Below, piece after piece: positions 11,784 through 23,276 of a stretch of DNA of 64,000 bases. The translations under genes and the position numbers were made by a program. The stretch is from Perilla frutescens (taxonomy: Eukaryota; Streptophyta; Magnoliopsida; Lamiales; Lamiaceae): the NCBI GenBank assembly GCA_026008535.1, contig BRKX01000014.1:50021006-50085005 (forward strand). Direction: 5' to 3'. The number at the start of each line of letters is the position of its first letter. Position 1 is the first letter of the stretch. The notes beneath the pieces were generated by a model. That model had not been told where the DNA came from and ran no database searches. It saw nothing but the letters and a program-made list of their open reading frames with translations.

Positions 11784-14700
11784 CTAACAAACACACATTC
11801 CAAGAGATTTCCTTAGAGAAGAAAATCTCTCAAAATCCAAAGGTTTAGTAAAAATATCAGCAATTTGATTCTCTGTAGGAATGTATTCCAATTTAATGAT
11901 ATCTCGTTCCACAAGGTCACGGATAAAGTGATGTCTGATGTCAATGTGTTTGGTGCGAGAATGTTGGACTGGGTTCTTCGAAATTTCAATTGCACTGACA
12001 TTGTCACATAACAATGTCAAAGAAGGACTATCCAGACCATAATCTAACACCATTTGATTTAACCACAACAGTTGAGAGAAACAACTAGCGGCAGCAACAT
12101 ACTGTGATTCGGCCGTGGATAGTGAGATACAATTTTGTTTCTTACTTGACCAAGAAATCAGATTGTTGCCAAAATAAAAACAACCTCCGCTAGTGCTTTT
12201 TCTGTCATCGACATCACCTGCCCAATCGGAATCACTATAACCTACAAGATGAATGTTAGAACTCTTGCAATATTTAACACCAAACCCAATTGTGCCTAAA
12301 ACATAGCGAATGATATGTTTAACAGCTTTAAGGTGAGATTCTTTAGGCTGAGATTGATATCTCGCACAAACACCAACACTAAACATAATGTCAGGACGAC
12401 TAGCTGTTAAGTACAATAAGCTACATATCATTCCTCTATACATGATAGAATCAACATTGCTACCAACATCATCTCTACTCAACTTTTCAGAAGATCCCAT
12501 GGGTGTCTTCATAGGTTTAGCATTCTCTAATCCGAAACGCTTGACCAATCCTCTAGCATATTTGCTTTGAGAGATGAAGATCCCATCTTTATCTTACTTG
12601 ATTTGTAGACCAAGGAAATAGTTGAGCTCTTCAACCGTGCTCATTTCAAATGTGTTGCACATTGAGTCTACCAAATCTTTGAGCAACAATAATATGTTTT
12701 TTATTCTTCTTAATAAACAATGTTTTATCAACTTGACCTCTTACAAAACCAAACTGGAGTAAGAATTCGGTTAGTCTAGCATACCATGCTCTAGGGGCTT
12801 GTTTGAGACCATACAAAGCCTTTTTTTAGCTTAAACACGTGCAATGGTTTCTCATGACATTCGAATCCCTTAGGTTGTTCGACATATGCCTCTTCATTGA
12901 GAAAGTCATTCAAGAAAGCACTTTTAACATCCATTTGATGTAAAGTAAAACCCACATAACATGCAATTGCACATAAAAGACGAATGGATTCAATCCTTGC
13001 AACAGGAGCAAATGTTTCATCAAAGTCTACCCCTTCAACTTGGGTGTAGCCTTGAGCGACTAGACGAGCTTTATTTCTGACAACATTGCCAGACACATCT
13101 GTTTTATTTTTGAAAATCCATTTTGTCCCAATCACATTTTTATCTTTGGGGCGTGGAACTAATTCCCATACATTGTTCCTTACGAACTGGTTTAGTTCCT
13201 CATGCATAGCATTGATCCAAAAATCATCATTAAGTGCATCCTTAATGTTTTTCGGTTCAATGTTAGACAGAAAACAAGTGTTTGACATACAAACATTAAA
13301 AGAAGACATGCATACCAGTTTCAGCATTTCTTTGTATTCCTCTAAGTTCTTGCTTCTAGTTTGAAATCCTTCGGATTGCTCACCAATGATTTATGAATCT
13401 GGATGATTCTTCCGAATTCGACTTGGAGGATCCCTTCTTGGTTCATCTTCGGCAGTCACCACCTGATCATCTTCACTGTCTAAAGTGAATGTTGGCGTTG
13501 ATGTTTTGACTGAAGCTTCATCAACCTGTGGAACATTTACTTTGACATTCTCAGTGGATGTCTTGTTCTCACAATCACTTTTAGCCTGATCACTTGACAT
13601 TTCACCAGTGTCAATGAGATCAATTACATCATCCTCTTCAGATTTTGAAGCAATACCTGTGTGGTCATCAAAAACAATGTTAATTGATTCTTGGACTATT
13701 TTTGTCCGAAGATTAAGCACACGGTAAGCACGACTGTCAGGTGTGTAACCCAAGAAAATCCCTTTGTCGCTTTTAGAATCAAATTTTCCCAGATGATCTC
13801 TGTCATTCAGGATGTAACATACACATCCAAACACATGAAAGTACTTCAAATTGGGCTTCTTTCCCTTTAGAAGTTCATATGGTGTCACAGCTCTGCCTGG
13901 GCAAAGAATCACTCTATTTCCGATGTGACAAGCAGTGTTAACTGCTTCAGCCCACAACTTCTTGGACAAACATTGAGCTTGTAACATTACTCTTGACATC
14001 TCCTGAAGAGTTCGATTTTTTCTCCCAACCACCCCATTTTGTTAAGGTGTCTTCGGAGCAGAAAACTCATGAATGATGCCTCGTTTTTCACAAAACTCTT
14101 CAAACATTGAGTTTTCAAATTCGAGCCCATGATCTGTTCGAATGCATTTGATGTTGGACTCATGTTGTCTTGACACCAACCTGTAGAACTTCTTGAACAT
14201 CCTGAAAGCTTCAGATTTTTTCTGAAGAAATTCAACCCATGTGAATCTCGAAAAATCATCAACTATCACCAGAATGAATCTTTTTCTACTCATGCTTTTG
14301 GTGTCAACGGGACCCATGATATCTATGTGAATCAGATCGAAGCACTTAGTGGTTTGACAAGCTGAGGAACTTTTGTGTGAAGATCTTACTTGTTTGCCTT
14401 TTTGACATGCACTGCAAACAACATCGAGATTGATCTTCACATGTGGAATACCTCAAACAGCATCAGCTTCAATTAGTTTCTTCAAACTTCGAAAGCTGAG
14501 ATGACCCAGTTTTTGATGTACGAGTTGAGTGTCAACATTGACTAAAATATTACATTTTTCGTTCTTGTCAGCATGATAGCAGTTATCCAATGCCCGACTT
14601 CCGAACATAATGCCTTTATTCTCGCTATCAAAAACCTCACAGATGTTCTTATTGAATCTGACATGCATGCCATCATCACATAGCTGACTTATGCTGATCA

Positions 14701-15178
14701 GATTTGCTGTTAAACCTTCGACATGAAGCACATTGCGTAACTTGGGAAAGTTCTTGACATTCAAGGTTCCTTTTCCCACTATGTTGCCTTGTGCTCCTCC
14801 ACCATAACTAACTTTTCCTTTGCTTGTCGTGGTATAGTCATTGAGAAACTTAGAATTTCATGTCATGTGCCGTGAGCACCCACTGTCAAAGTACCACGTA
14901 CCAGCAATGTTGGCTTTCAAAGAAGTGTAGACAACATTACACGAGATCTTTGCCTTCTTTGAGGGTTTCTTCTTTTTGGTAGATTTAGCAGAAGTTTCCA
15001 CGACAATCTTACCTGTTGCTATATCATCATGATATTTGAAGCAAATAAGGTTTGATGTGTCCAGGCTCTTGGTAATAATAACAAACAAATTTCTTCTCCT
15101 TGGACTTGTCATTGACATTCGGTTTGACATTTCTGTCAACATTGACTGGAACATCCTTGGAGCTTTCCCCTTTGACAA
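11784..15178 (-). pseudogene. Sirevirus pol: protease, integrase, RT, RNase H (degenerate)
   Basis: Protease is seen at about 14858-14910 (GTWYFDSGCSRHMT). GAG-pre-integrase lies around 14453-14779 (LVHQKLGHLSFRSL). The integrase core is at about 13990-14440 (FDLIHIDIMGPV, FILVIVDDFSRFTWV, NGVVGRKNRTL). RT starts at about 13327 (ARLVAQGYTQVEGVDFDETFAPVA) and the RT/RNase H end reaches 11784 (SADWAGD-like YSDSDWAGD, ENQIADIFTKPL). In-frame stops lie at 14858-14860, 14453-14455, 14042-14044 and 12594-12596. Between the VDKTLFIKK motif and VDSMCNTFEM (about 12660-12745) the segment that should hold the catalytic YVDD is missing. The enzyme cannot be functional. Confidence 0.85.
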
Positions 15179-16811
15179 ACTTGATAGGATTTGAGATAGA
15201 CATTGTTGAACTCGATGTATATCCCAAGCCTGCTTTTGTGGTCTGTCCCAGTGTCAGAACCTCATTCAGAGTAGATGTTCCTTGATTGAGTTGTCGAAAG
15301 GTTTTCAGAGCAGCTTCTACTTCCTTTCTCAACTTGTTCAGCTCAAGATCACTTCTAGTGAGTCGAATCTCAAGGTCCAGTACTCGTTGCTCTAGAGTTT
15401 GGTTTTCTTCCACAAGAATCCCAAATTCTTTTGACTGTTCGGTCCATTGGACACAAATTTCATCTACAACCTTGTGCAATTGTTGTAGAGCTTCCTGGTG
15501 GCTGACTTTGGACTTGTCTTCTTCCACCTGAGACACTTCAGCAGTGTTGCAAAACTTATCCAGCAATGTCATTTCATACCAGTTAGTGGTATTTGGAGGA
15601 ATGTCAGAGATTTCTTGTGTAACATTCTCCATAACATTGCTTGGAACATCTGGAGTCACAAGATCAAGACTAGAATCATAGTCATAATCAACACTCTCTA
15701 TGTCAGTTAAAGCACCAATCATTCCATCTAAGTCATCATCGACTTTTACAAACAAAACAGTTTGTTTTTCAGCTTCTTCATCACCGGATTCGTCGCTTAA
15801 CATGGCAGCACTGTAATTTCTTCTTTGCTTCCTTTGGACAGTAGGACATTCATTGGCATAGTGTCCAAAACCAGAACATCCCCTACATTGAACTGAGTCA
15901 ATGTCCTTCACTGCAACATCTGGAGACTTTAAAGATTTTGTCGATCCAGATGATGTCGATGAGGGAGAATCAAACAATCTCCATGGTTTGAAGTTTGGGG
16001 AACCTTTCTTTATTGACCGAACAAGGGTATTGAACTTCTTGGTAAGCAGCGCAACACTCAGGGGTTCATCTTCAGTAATCTCCTGAATGTTCTCGACATC
16101 AAGTTCAACATTTGAACTTGATGTTACTGATTGAAGTGAAATTCCTTTGGAGGAGGTGTTTGATTTCTGATTTTCAAGATTCATCTCAAATGTGAGTAGA
16201 ATGCTCACTGCTTCACTCAAACTCATGTTTGATACATTGTGAGCTTATTCAATTGCTGAGATTTTCATGTTGAATCTCTCCGGAAGTGTGCGAAGAAGTT
16301 TGCTAACCATGTTTTCATTCGAGATCGGACATCTGAGAGCTGTAGATTCGTTTGACACTTCACACAATCGTTCAGTATATATTGAAATAGTCTCATCTTC
16401 TAACATTCGCAGAGTTTCGAATTTAGAAGTGAGTAGCCTAAGCTTTGTTTATCGTACACTGGTCGATCCTTCACAATGTTCCTGCAGTATGCTCCATGCT
16501 TGATATGTCGTGGTGCAATTACACACCATTTTGAAGCACGGAACATCAACCGAAATGAAAATAGCATTGAGTGCACTTGAATTGAAGTTGGAAATGATTC
16601 GATCATCATTAGTCCATTGAGTCTCCGGAGTAAAAATGTACACTCCATTTGGTCCTTCCATCCTCGGTGGAGACCATTCTTCAATTACAGCCAACCAAGC
16701 CCTCTCATCGATGGACTTGATATACATCTTCATGCGCGATTTCCACATAGCATAATTCTTGCCATTACTATCCAATGCCGGAGGACGGCACTGATTGATC
16801 TGAATATCCAT
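15027..16811 (-). pseudogene. Sirevirus gag with zinc knuckle (broken)
   Basis: It starts at 16811 (MDIQINQCRPPALDSNGKNY), followed by the MWKSRMKMYIKSIDE motif typical of Sirevirus Gag. A frame change near 16450 and a stop before 16226 separate the N-terminal part from a 399-residue open stretch. That stretch holds a CX2CX4HX4C knuckle (CRGCSGFGHYANEC), a central coiled-coil-like region and a second, degenerate knuckle (CYYYQEPGHIKPYL) that has lost Cys ligands. Gag would form the virus-like particle core in the cytoplasm. Confidence 0.8.
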
Positions 16812-16878
16812 CTTTCAGTGAGTCAACAAACCAAGGATCGAATACTTAGTGTGTTAAGTACCGGCTCTTGATGCCACT

Positions 16879-18014
16879 TGTTGAAATTTGTTGCCACAAA
16901 CACTGAAATTAGACACATATTCGTAATGTCAAACTCAATGTTAAAGACAGTTAACACAACATATCTTAACACAAATATGCTGGAAATAAAATGCACAAGA
17001 ATACACGATATAATTTTTAAATTATACACAGCATGTGTATGATTACCACAAGGTGAAATTATACTATTAAGAGTACAAAATTTTCAAGCTGTCAATGTTG
17101 GACGCTAAAGCTCTCAACACCACAGCAACATTACAAGTTCTAATCTAGACTAACACTAAAAAGAACTTAAAAGATATAAATTGACATCCCGTCAATTCAT
17201 ATACACAACAACATACAAATTGACATCCCATCAATTCATACACAAACTAAATCATACAAGTTGACATCCCGTCGACTTGTATACAAACTAAAACATACAA
17301 ATTGACATCCCGTCAACTTGTATACAAACTAGTAAAGGTTTCACAACCTTGCTATCTATCCTAACTTGTACAATCTATTCCGTGAAAGGATTGAACAACA
17401 ATAAACATTAAGATAGAAGAAGGAACGAAGAACGAAACCTATACTAAGTTTGTGACTCAAGCTTTCTTCAATCTTCACACAGCGGAAAATGGATTGAGCT
17501 TGAATAATTTTGCAAGTGTCGAACATATCCCTTATATGCTTCTTCACTTGAATAGAACAAGGTCCACGATTTCTCTTTCTTGAACATGGGTTGACGATAA
17601 CCGCTCCATTCCATAACTTCACCATAGATGGAAGAAACCGCCTCCAAGGCTTGGTTGATAGCTTCCCCACGTTCATGCTCTTTTTCTAAATATCCAGCAA
17701 ATATAATTTTCTGAAAAAGAAAATGAAATAAATAGAGAAACCGCAAGACCTAAAAAATAGGAGATAGAGTTTTGACTTTGTCAAACTCTATTTTAAATAA
17801 TATATCTAATATGTATATATCCATTTATTTGAAATATGAATTTCGTGGATATACACATATATTTTAAGATATATAAAATTATTTTATTTATTAAAATAGT
17901 AAATAAAACTAGGAAAGGATAAGATTAGTTACGACTATGACATAGACAATGTCACAGGAAGTCTGTCTGACATCGAGTGCAATATTGAACCTCAATATCA
18001 TACAGCACTCAACA
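16879..18014 (-). repeat. 5' LTR of the Sirevirus (1,136 bp)
   Basis: Read on the minus strand it opens TGTTGAGTGCTG and closes AAATTTCAACA, a 5-6 bp inverted terminal repeat with TG...CA. It holds four copies of a palindromic motif TTGAC-ATCCC-GTCAA (about 17180-17315), against two in the truncated LTR. A TATA-like CTATTTATT lies near 17727-17737 on the minus strand. The short ORFs at 17356-17746 are inside the LTR and are not genes. Confidence 0.75.
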
Positions 18015-18105
18015 GATATGTTGATGATATTTTGTACATGTTGACATGATATGGAATGATGTCTTTTGAAAACAGTTTCAAATGCTTGGATACACATGTA
18101 ATATA

Positions 18106-19249
18106 CACTACAAAAAAATCACGTTTTAGCGACGGATTTTTCCGTCGCTAAATCTCGAAAATCCGTCGCTAATCCGTTTTAACGACGGATTAACGACGGA
18201 ACAAGTCCGTCGTTAAACATGTTGTCGTTAGACAAAATTAACGACGGAAAAATCTAACGACGGAAATAATTTCCAAATTCAGTCGCCAGAAAAAAAAAAC
18301 AAAAAAAAAAAAAAACTTAACGACGGATTAATGACGGAAAAATTCCGTCGCTAAAAATAAAAAAAATAAAAAAATTTAGCGCGTGCTCCCCACGCGCCAC
18401 ATATTATTCCAACATTTGCGGCTCGCGAGATTCGAACCCTTGACCTCCCGTAAAGGCAGAGATCTATCTTCTGCATCTCAACCAAGTGGGCTATTATATA
18501 TTTATGTTTATATTCAGATATAATAAATATATATTACTTCGAAACTGTTATCCTTCATTTATTGAAATATATATTATAATCTTTTAATGTTGTAAATTAA
18601 AATATATTATTATTAAATTATTTATTTAATATTATATTATTTTAATTAATTTTCTCAAATATTATATATTTATAATTAATAATATTTAAAAAAACATAAA
18701 ATTAAAGTGAGAAAAATTATAAAAACAAAAAAATATTAAATAAATATTTTCATTTAATTATATTTTTAAAAATATCATAATATTATCTAAAATATTGAAA
18801 ATATTAATTTTAAATTCGTTTTTCTTAATTGGGAAATAAAATAAATTAAAAAAAATTAAAAATTTAAAAAATTTAAAAATCGAAAAATAAAAATTAAAAA
18901 AAATAAAAATTAAATTTAGCGACGGAATTTTCCGTCGCTAAATCCGTCACTAAAATTAAAAAAAATTAAAAAAAAATTAAAAATTTAAAAATTAATTTTT
19001 AACGACGGATTTTTCCGTCACTAACTTAGCGACGGAAAAATCCGTCGTTAGTCCGTCGTTAATGAAAAAAATTAAATTAAATATATTAAATTTAATTTTA
19101 ACGACGGATTATATCCGTCGTTACAGATAACGACAAAGGTTTCGTCACAAATCCGTCGTTAAAATTAACGACGGACAGTCTGTCGTTATTCCGTCGCTAA
19201 ATGACGACCCGAATTATGTTCGTCGGTAAACTGCAAAATTCTTGTCGTG
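18106..19249. mobile_element. Non-autonomous CACTA (En/Spm) element, 3-bp TSD
   Basis: The ends are CACTACAAAAAAATC and, reversed, CACGACAAGAATTTTG. They are flanked by ATA on both sides (18103-18105 and 19250-19252), the 3-bp duplication expected for CACTA elements. Both subterminal zones are packed with direct and inverted TTTAGCGACGGA / TCCGTCGCTAA units, the presumed transposase binding repeats. The 1,144-bp element has no coding region; the interior is extremely AT-rich. A tRNA-like segment lies at about 18420-18490. Confidence 0.9.
18420..18492 (-). other. tRNA-like module inside the CACTA element
   Basis: On the minus strand it reads GCCCACTTGGTTGAGATGC (A-box-like) followed about 35 nt later by GGTTCGAATCTCGCGAGCC (B-box-like), giving tRNA-like spacing. 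A related segment is in the other CACTA copy at about 6233-6293. The acceptor ends do not pair well, so this is not called as a functional tRNA. Confidence 0.5.
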
Positions 19250-19252
19250 ATA

Positions 19253-20103
19253 ATTATTGTTTTACACATTGATTCATTAAATTCAACTTCTTATTGATAC
19301 ACTGATAGAAAAAAAAAAGAACATAATGTTTACTATAGTATGAAGTTAGAAAACTCCGGATTTATCTTTTTATGCATTAATATATATCTACCAAAGCATT
19401 AAATAATATATTACAAAACATCAGTTAATATTTTACTCACTTGCTAGATTATCAGGAAGGAAACAAAACAATAACTAATGCTTCGTAATATATAATTTAT
19501 TACTTTGGAAGACGTATAATAATGTTTGAAATACATACTCCTTACTTTTTATGATTATTATTGTAAGGATATATAAGCGCTTTGTAATATATATGTTATT
19601 GCTTTGTAAGACATATATTTACTGTTTTTGTGAACATACATAATGATTTATAATGCATATCTTTGGAATCGCTAAATTGTTGCTAATGAAATTAAATGAT
19701 AACTAATGCTCCGTAATATATAATTTATTGCTTTGGAAAGAATATGTTAATACTTGAAATACATACTTCTTACTTTTTATGATTATTGTTATGACTAGTA
19801 CATTTGAAGCATTACATAACTTAAGGATACAAATTATTAAGAACATTTCCATTGACTAAATCATTACATAACATATAAAATATAATATATATGTCATTGC
19901 TTTGTTACACATAAATTATAATTTAGAAAATGCATAATAATTAAATTGAACAAATTGGATTCAATTATATTATGCAAATTCGGTTCATTATCACCACATT
20001 AATCCTCATTAGATTAATAATGTCAAAAATATAGCAACAATGCTTTGCAGCGCATATATATGTGTGTGACATGTTTGAAACACATTAATTGTAGCTACAA
20101 GGA

Positions 20104-20137
<34 letters not shown>
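19253..20137. other. AT-rich interior of the large TIR element
   Basis: No coding region is visible. Short phrases such as ATGCTTCGTAATATATAATTT and TTACTTTTTATGATTATT recur (about 19480-19560 and 19700-19790), indicating an internal decayed repeat of about 220 bp. A (TA)n run lies at 20108-20137. Confidence 0.5.
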
Positions 20138-20139
<2 letters not shown>

Positions 20140-20147
20140 GCTTTGTA

Positions 20148-20397
20148 GGATTTGGTTCAAATAAGAACAGTGCTTCATGTGAGAACGTGAGAACGGGCTT
20201 GTTTAGTGTAATTTTAGTGCTTTTCTTACTGTATTTTGATGCAATTTTTTAATTATTTTTTTTTAATGCTTTTCTTATTGTATTTTAGTGCTAGATGATT
20301 TAGCACCAAAATAAAATAAGAAAAGCACTGAAATTACACTAAACAAGCTCGTTCTCACGTTCTCACATGAAGCACTGTTCTTATTATAACCAACCCC
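20148..20397. mobile_element. Near-perfect palindromic MITE (MULE type), 10-bp TSD
   Basis: The duplication ATGCTTTGTA is at 20138-20147 and 20398-20407. The ends are GGATTTGGTTCAAATAAGAAC and, reversed, GGGGTTGGTTATAATAAGAAC. The arms then match almost base for base for over 80 bp through AGTGCTTCATGTGAGAACG. The element is 250 bp and non-coding. Its RNA would fold into a long hairpin. Confidence 0.9.
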
Positions 20398-20407
20398 ATG
20401 CTTTGTA

Positions 20408-21898
20408 ATACATATATTATTATTTTTTAAGGCTTATATTACTACTTTAGTATAAATATTTATATGTTTTCCAGATTTTTTTACCAGTATATTTGAATAA
20501 CGATACAACTCAATGTTACAAATTTTTTAAGAACATTATTTTGGTAGATATATATTAGTGCTTACGTAGACAAAAAGTATACTTTGTAATATATATGGAT
20601 AAATATTATCTTGTGAATAGCTAAATTTTTTGCTAGGCACACAAACTAATGTTTCATACCAAATATATTATTGCTTTTAAAGGTATATGTTAATGATTGA
20701 AAACACAAGCCATAACTTTTTATAAAATGTGTCATGTATATGTCATTGCTTGTACTCATAGATGTTTCAGAATTAACAAGACTACTGTTATTAATTCTTA
20801 AGAATGTTGTTATTCAATTAAAATTACAAAACATATAAAATGCAATGCATATCTCATCGCTTGATATAATAAAAAAATACAACCACATATGTTGCACGTA
20901 CATCATTATTTCTTAATTAAGATAATTGCTAACATCATGCTTAGGTTTCTCCCACTTATATTGCATGTTCTCAAATGATTTTTTATGCTGTTAGATTACT
21001 TCCCCACTCTCAATTTGGTCATGTCACCGGATAAAAATTCAACCACATAGTCGCTTGAATCAATACTATCTGCGCATACATAAATAATTTACAGTGCTTA
21101 ATTAGGTTGTTTTTAATGCTTAATAACCAACCCATAAATGCTTTTTAGTGCAACGATACACAATCTTCACATATAATTTTATCACAACTACGTATATTGC
21201 AATGCTTAATTTCAAAGTTTTCACTATTTGCATATTACACTCATAAGCATTTTATGGTTCTCTATATTGTGCAAATAATGAGGCTTATAAATTAAACTAA
21301 AATACTGCAATATAATTCAAACATCCCAAAATAAACTTGGTGAATTCTAAAAAAATAATAAATTCATAATATTTTTCATTTAGTGTCGTGATGAATAAAT
21401 TATTTTAAACTACAAACACAATCACAATATGGATGAACAACATAAAAAAACCCGAATCTTCCATTCACGATGATCCTATCGACTTAAAAATCGAACGTGT
21501 TTGTCTCTGAAATTGATTGCTCAAAACACCGATATAAAATATTAAAAAAATCTTTGCATCTCTACTATAGATGTATCATTCCCAATCGATGACAGCTGCA
21601 AAAACGCAGAGAACGGTTTTTAGGAGGAAAAAAAATTGACCCATTAATTGGATGAGTAGTGAGATATTTACTTAAATACAAATCGTAATATATGGAAGAT
21701 ATAATATTTGGATATAACTAAATATTTTCAGATTTTGTCAAAATGTCTTGATTACCCTTATCCCTTAGAAATAGTCAAAACTACCAAATATAGATAGGGC
21801 CGATTATTTAATCTCATCCATTAATTAACTTAAATCTAAGGGCTGATACTTGTTCCTATTTCTCACACCAATACTTAGTCTCTATTTTAACCATATCC
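20408..21898. other. Right part of the large TIR element, no gene seen
   Basis: This is AT-rich DNA without an ORF of note. The last 100 bp form the right terminal inverted repeat of the large element and are followed by a (TA)n run at 21899-21921. Confidence 0.5.
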
Positions 21899-23061
21899 TA
21901 TATATATATATATATATATATACACATAGAAAAAATATATATTTATACTTGTCAAGTTTCTCATCTCGAGCTTTTCATAAATTAATAAATACACGTAATA
22001 TTGTACATGTGATGTCGATGCATGACGCGGACGTCGGACAATGTGTCAAATAAAATATTACACGTATTTGAGAACATTTTAACAATATTTCAAAAATGAC
22101 CCGGCCCACAGGCCTACAGATTATAATGCCCAAATTTCAAAAATCTGAGGCGCTAACATAAGATTAAAACAAATTTCCTAATTTTTCAAAAATTACCTAT
22201 TTATACCATAAATTGTCATATAGTTAAAACCACTCAATCACAATTTGGGAAGACTTTTCAAACAACCAATCATAAACATATTTCACAAATGACTAGTCAA
22301 TGTTGAAAGTCTAATATTTGAACAAGTCCAAAATAACAGCAGAACATGTAAGATTTTAATATTCTTAAATATTCAAAACATACAGCGGAAGCATAATACG
22401 GCAAAATTTTGACCAAAATCAACATTAAACATACAATTTTGAACATAGTCAAAGACTTAAAGGACTCATATGTCCATGCCAGCTGTCTGCATCATCTCGT
22501 ACCTGAAAAATATTTTAGAAAACGTGGGTTGAGTGCCAGAGAACTCAGTGGGCATATCGTGTTCATCCAAACACATGTAAAAATGTATTATATCAAAATC
22601 CAATAATTCAATATTTAAAATTATGTTCATGCGCTTAAGAATATTTATTCGAAAGATGATATATCAATATTCATTCAAATTCCTATGTGCTTAAAAATAG
22701 TTATTCAAAAGCCGATAAATCAATATCCATTCTATTGCCCAAGCGCTTAAGAATAGTTATTCAAAAGTGAACAATTCAAAATCATTCTCATGTTAATGCA
22801 CTTAAGAATATCTATTCAAAAGTCGCTCAAAATACTATGCGTGGATACAAACCCTATGTGATCACATAACTATATCTCAATATAATTGGCAATGCCTGAA
22901 TTCATCATGCAGGGTCAATTTATATCCACGAATAGCGAAAACAGTCGTAAATTATATATTGACAAAAGCATTGTAAAAACATATATTCTAGTTGGCAAAA
23001 TCCACCTTATAGCTAAAGTAGTTGGAGCTTTACACATGTTCTGCGAATCCTAATTAAATTT

Positions 23062-23269
23062 TGATAAAATTGAAGAAAATAATAATTTATGTGTATTGCA
23101 AAATGAAGAGAAAAGTCTCCAATATGTACAGCTACAAGATCCACCAATCAAGGAATCATTATTCTAGACTAGCATATTTCCATCTAATCTACGATACATA
23201 TACTAAAAATACATTGATACAAGATAGGGAAAATATTCTTCACCCTTAATCAAAGCACATGCTCCAATA
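23062..23269 (-). repeat. 3' LTR of the second copia element
   Basis: 208 bp, bounded by AATTT on the outside and by the polypurine tract on the inside. Confidence 0.92.
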
Positions 23270-23276
23270 CTCCCCC

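Larger units (their letters stand above)
9799..18014 (-). mobile_element. Sirevirus-type Ty1/copia retrotransposon with env-like gene (degenerate)
   Basis: On the minus strand the order is 5' LTR (18014-16879), a primer binding site complementary to initiator-Met tRNA (TGGCATCAAGAGCC, just inside 16879), gag, protease, integrase, RT/RNase H, an env-like region, and a truncated 3' LTR (10153-9799). The 5' LTR begins TGTTGA and ends TTCAACA. Flanks GATAC (9794-9798) and GATAT (18015-18019) form a 4/5 target duplication. Copia domain order plus an extra gene after RNase H is typical of the genus Sirevirus. The coding region has several stops and deletions, so the element is not autonomous. Confidence 0.85.
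8414..21898. mobile_element. Large TIR (MULE-like) element carrying nested transposons
   Basis: The left end reads AGGTTGGTTATAATAGAGAC and continues through TGTGAGAAATAGGGACAA. The right end, reversed, reads AGGATATGGTTAAAATAGAG and continues through TGTGAGAAATAGGAACAA, with further similarity around GGATGAGATTAAAT. Both outer borders are (TA)n runs, so a target duplication cannot be delimited. Without the nested Sirevirus, CACTA element and MITE the element is about 3.9 kb and shows no transposase. The smaller MITE at 20148-20397 shares the GGTTGGTTATAATA terminus and has a 10-bp duplication, which supports a MULE affiliation. Confidence 0.55.

Noticed and set aside
9799..18014. Env-like ORF as a genuine viral envelope gene
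   Set aside because: No signal peptide or transmembrane segment is visible in the pieces, and the reading frame is broken; the name only reflects its position in Sireviruses.
18420..18492. Functional tRNA gene
   Set aside because: A- and B-box-like sequences are present but the acceptor stem does not pair and the segment is inside a transposon repeated elsewhere.
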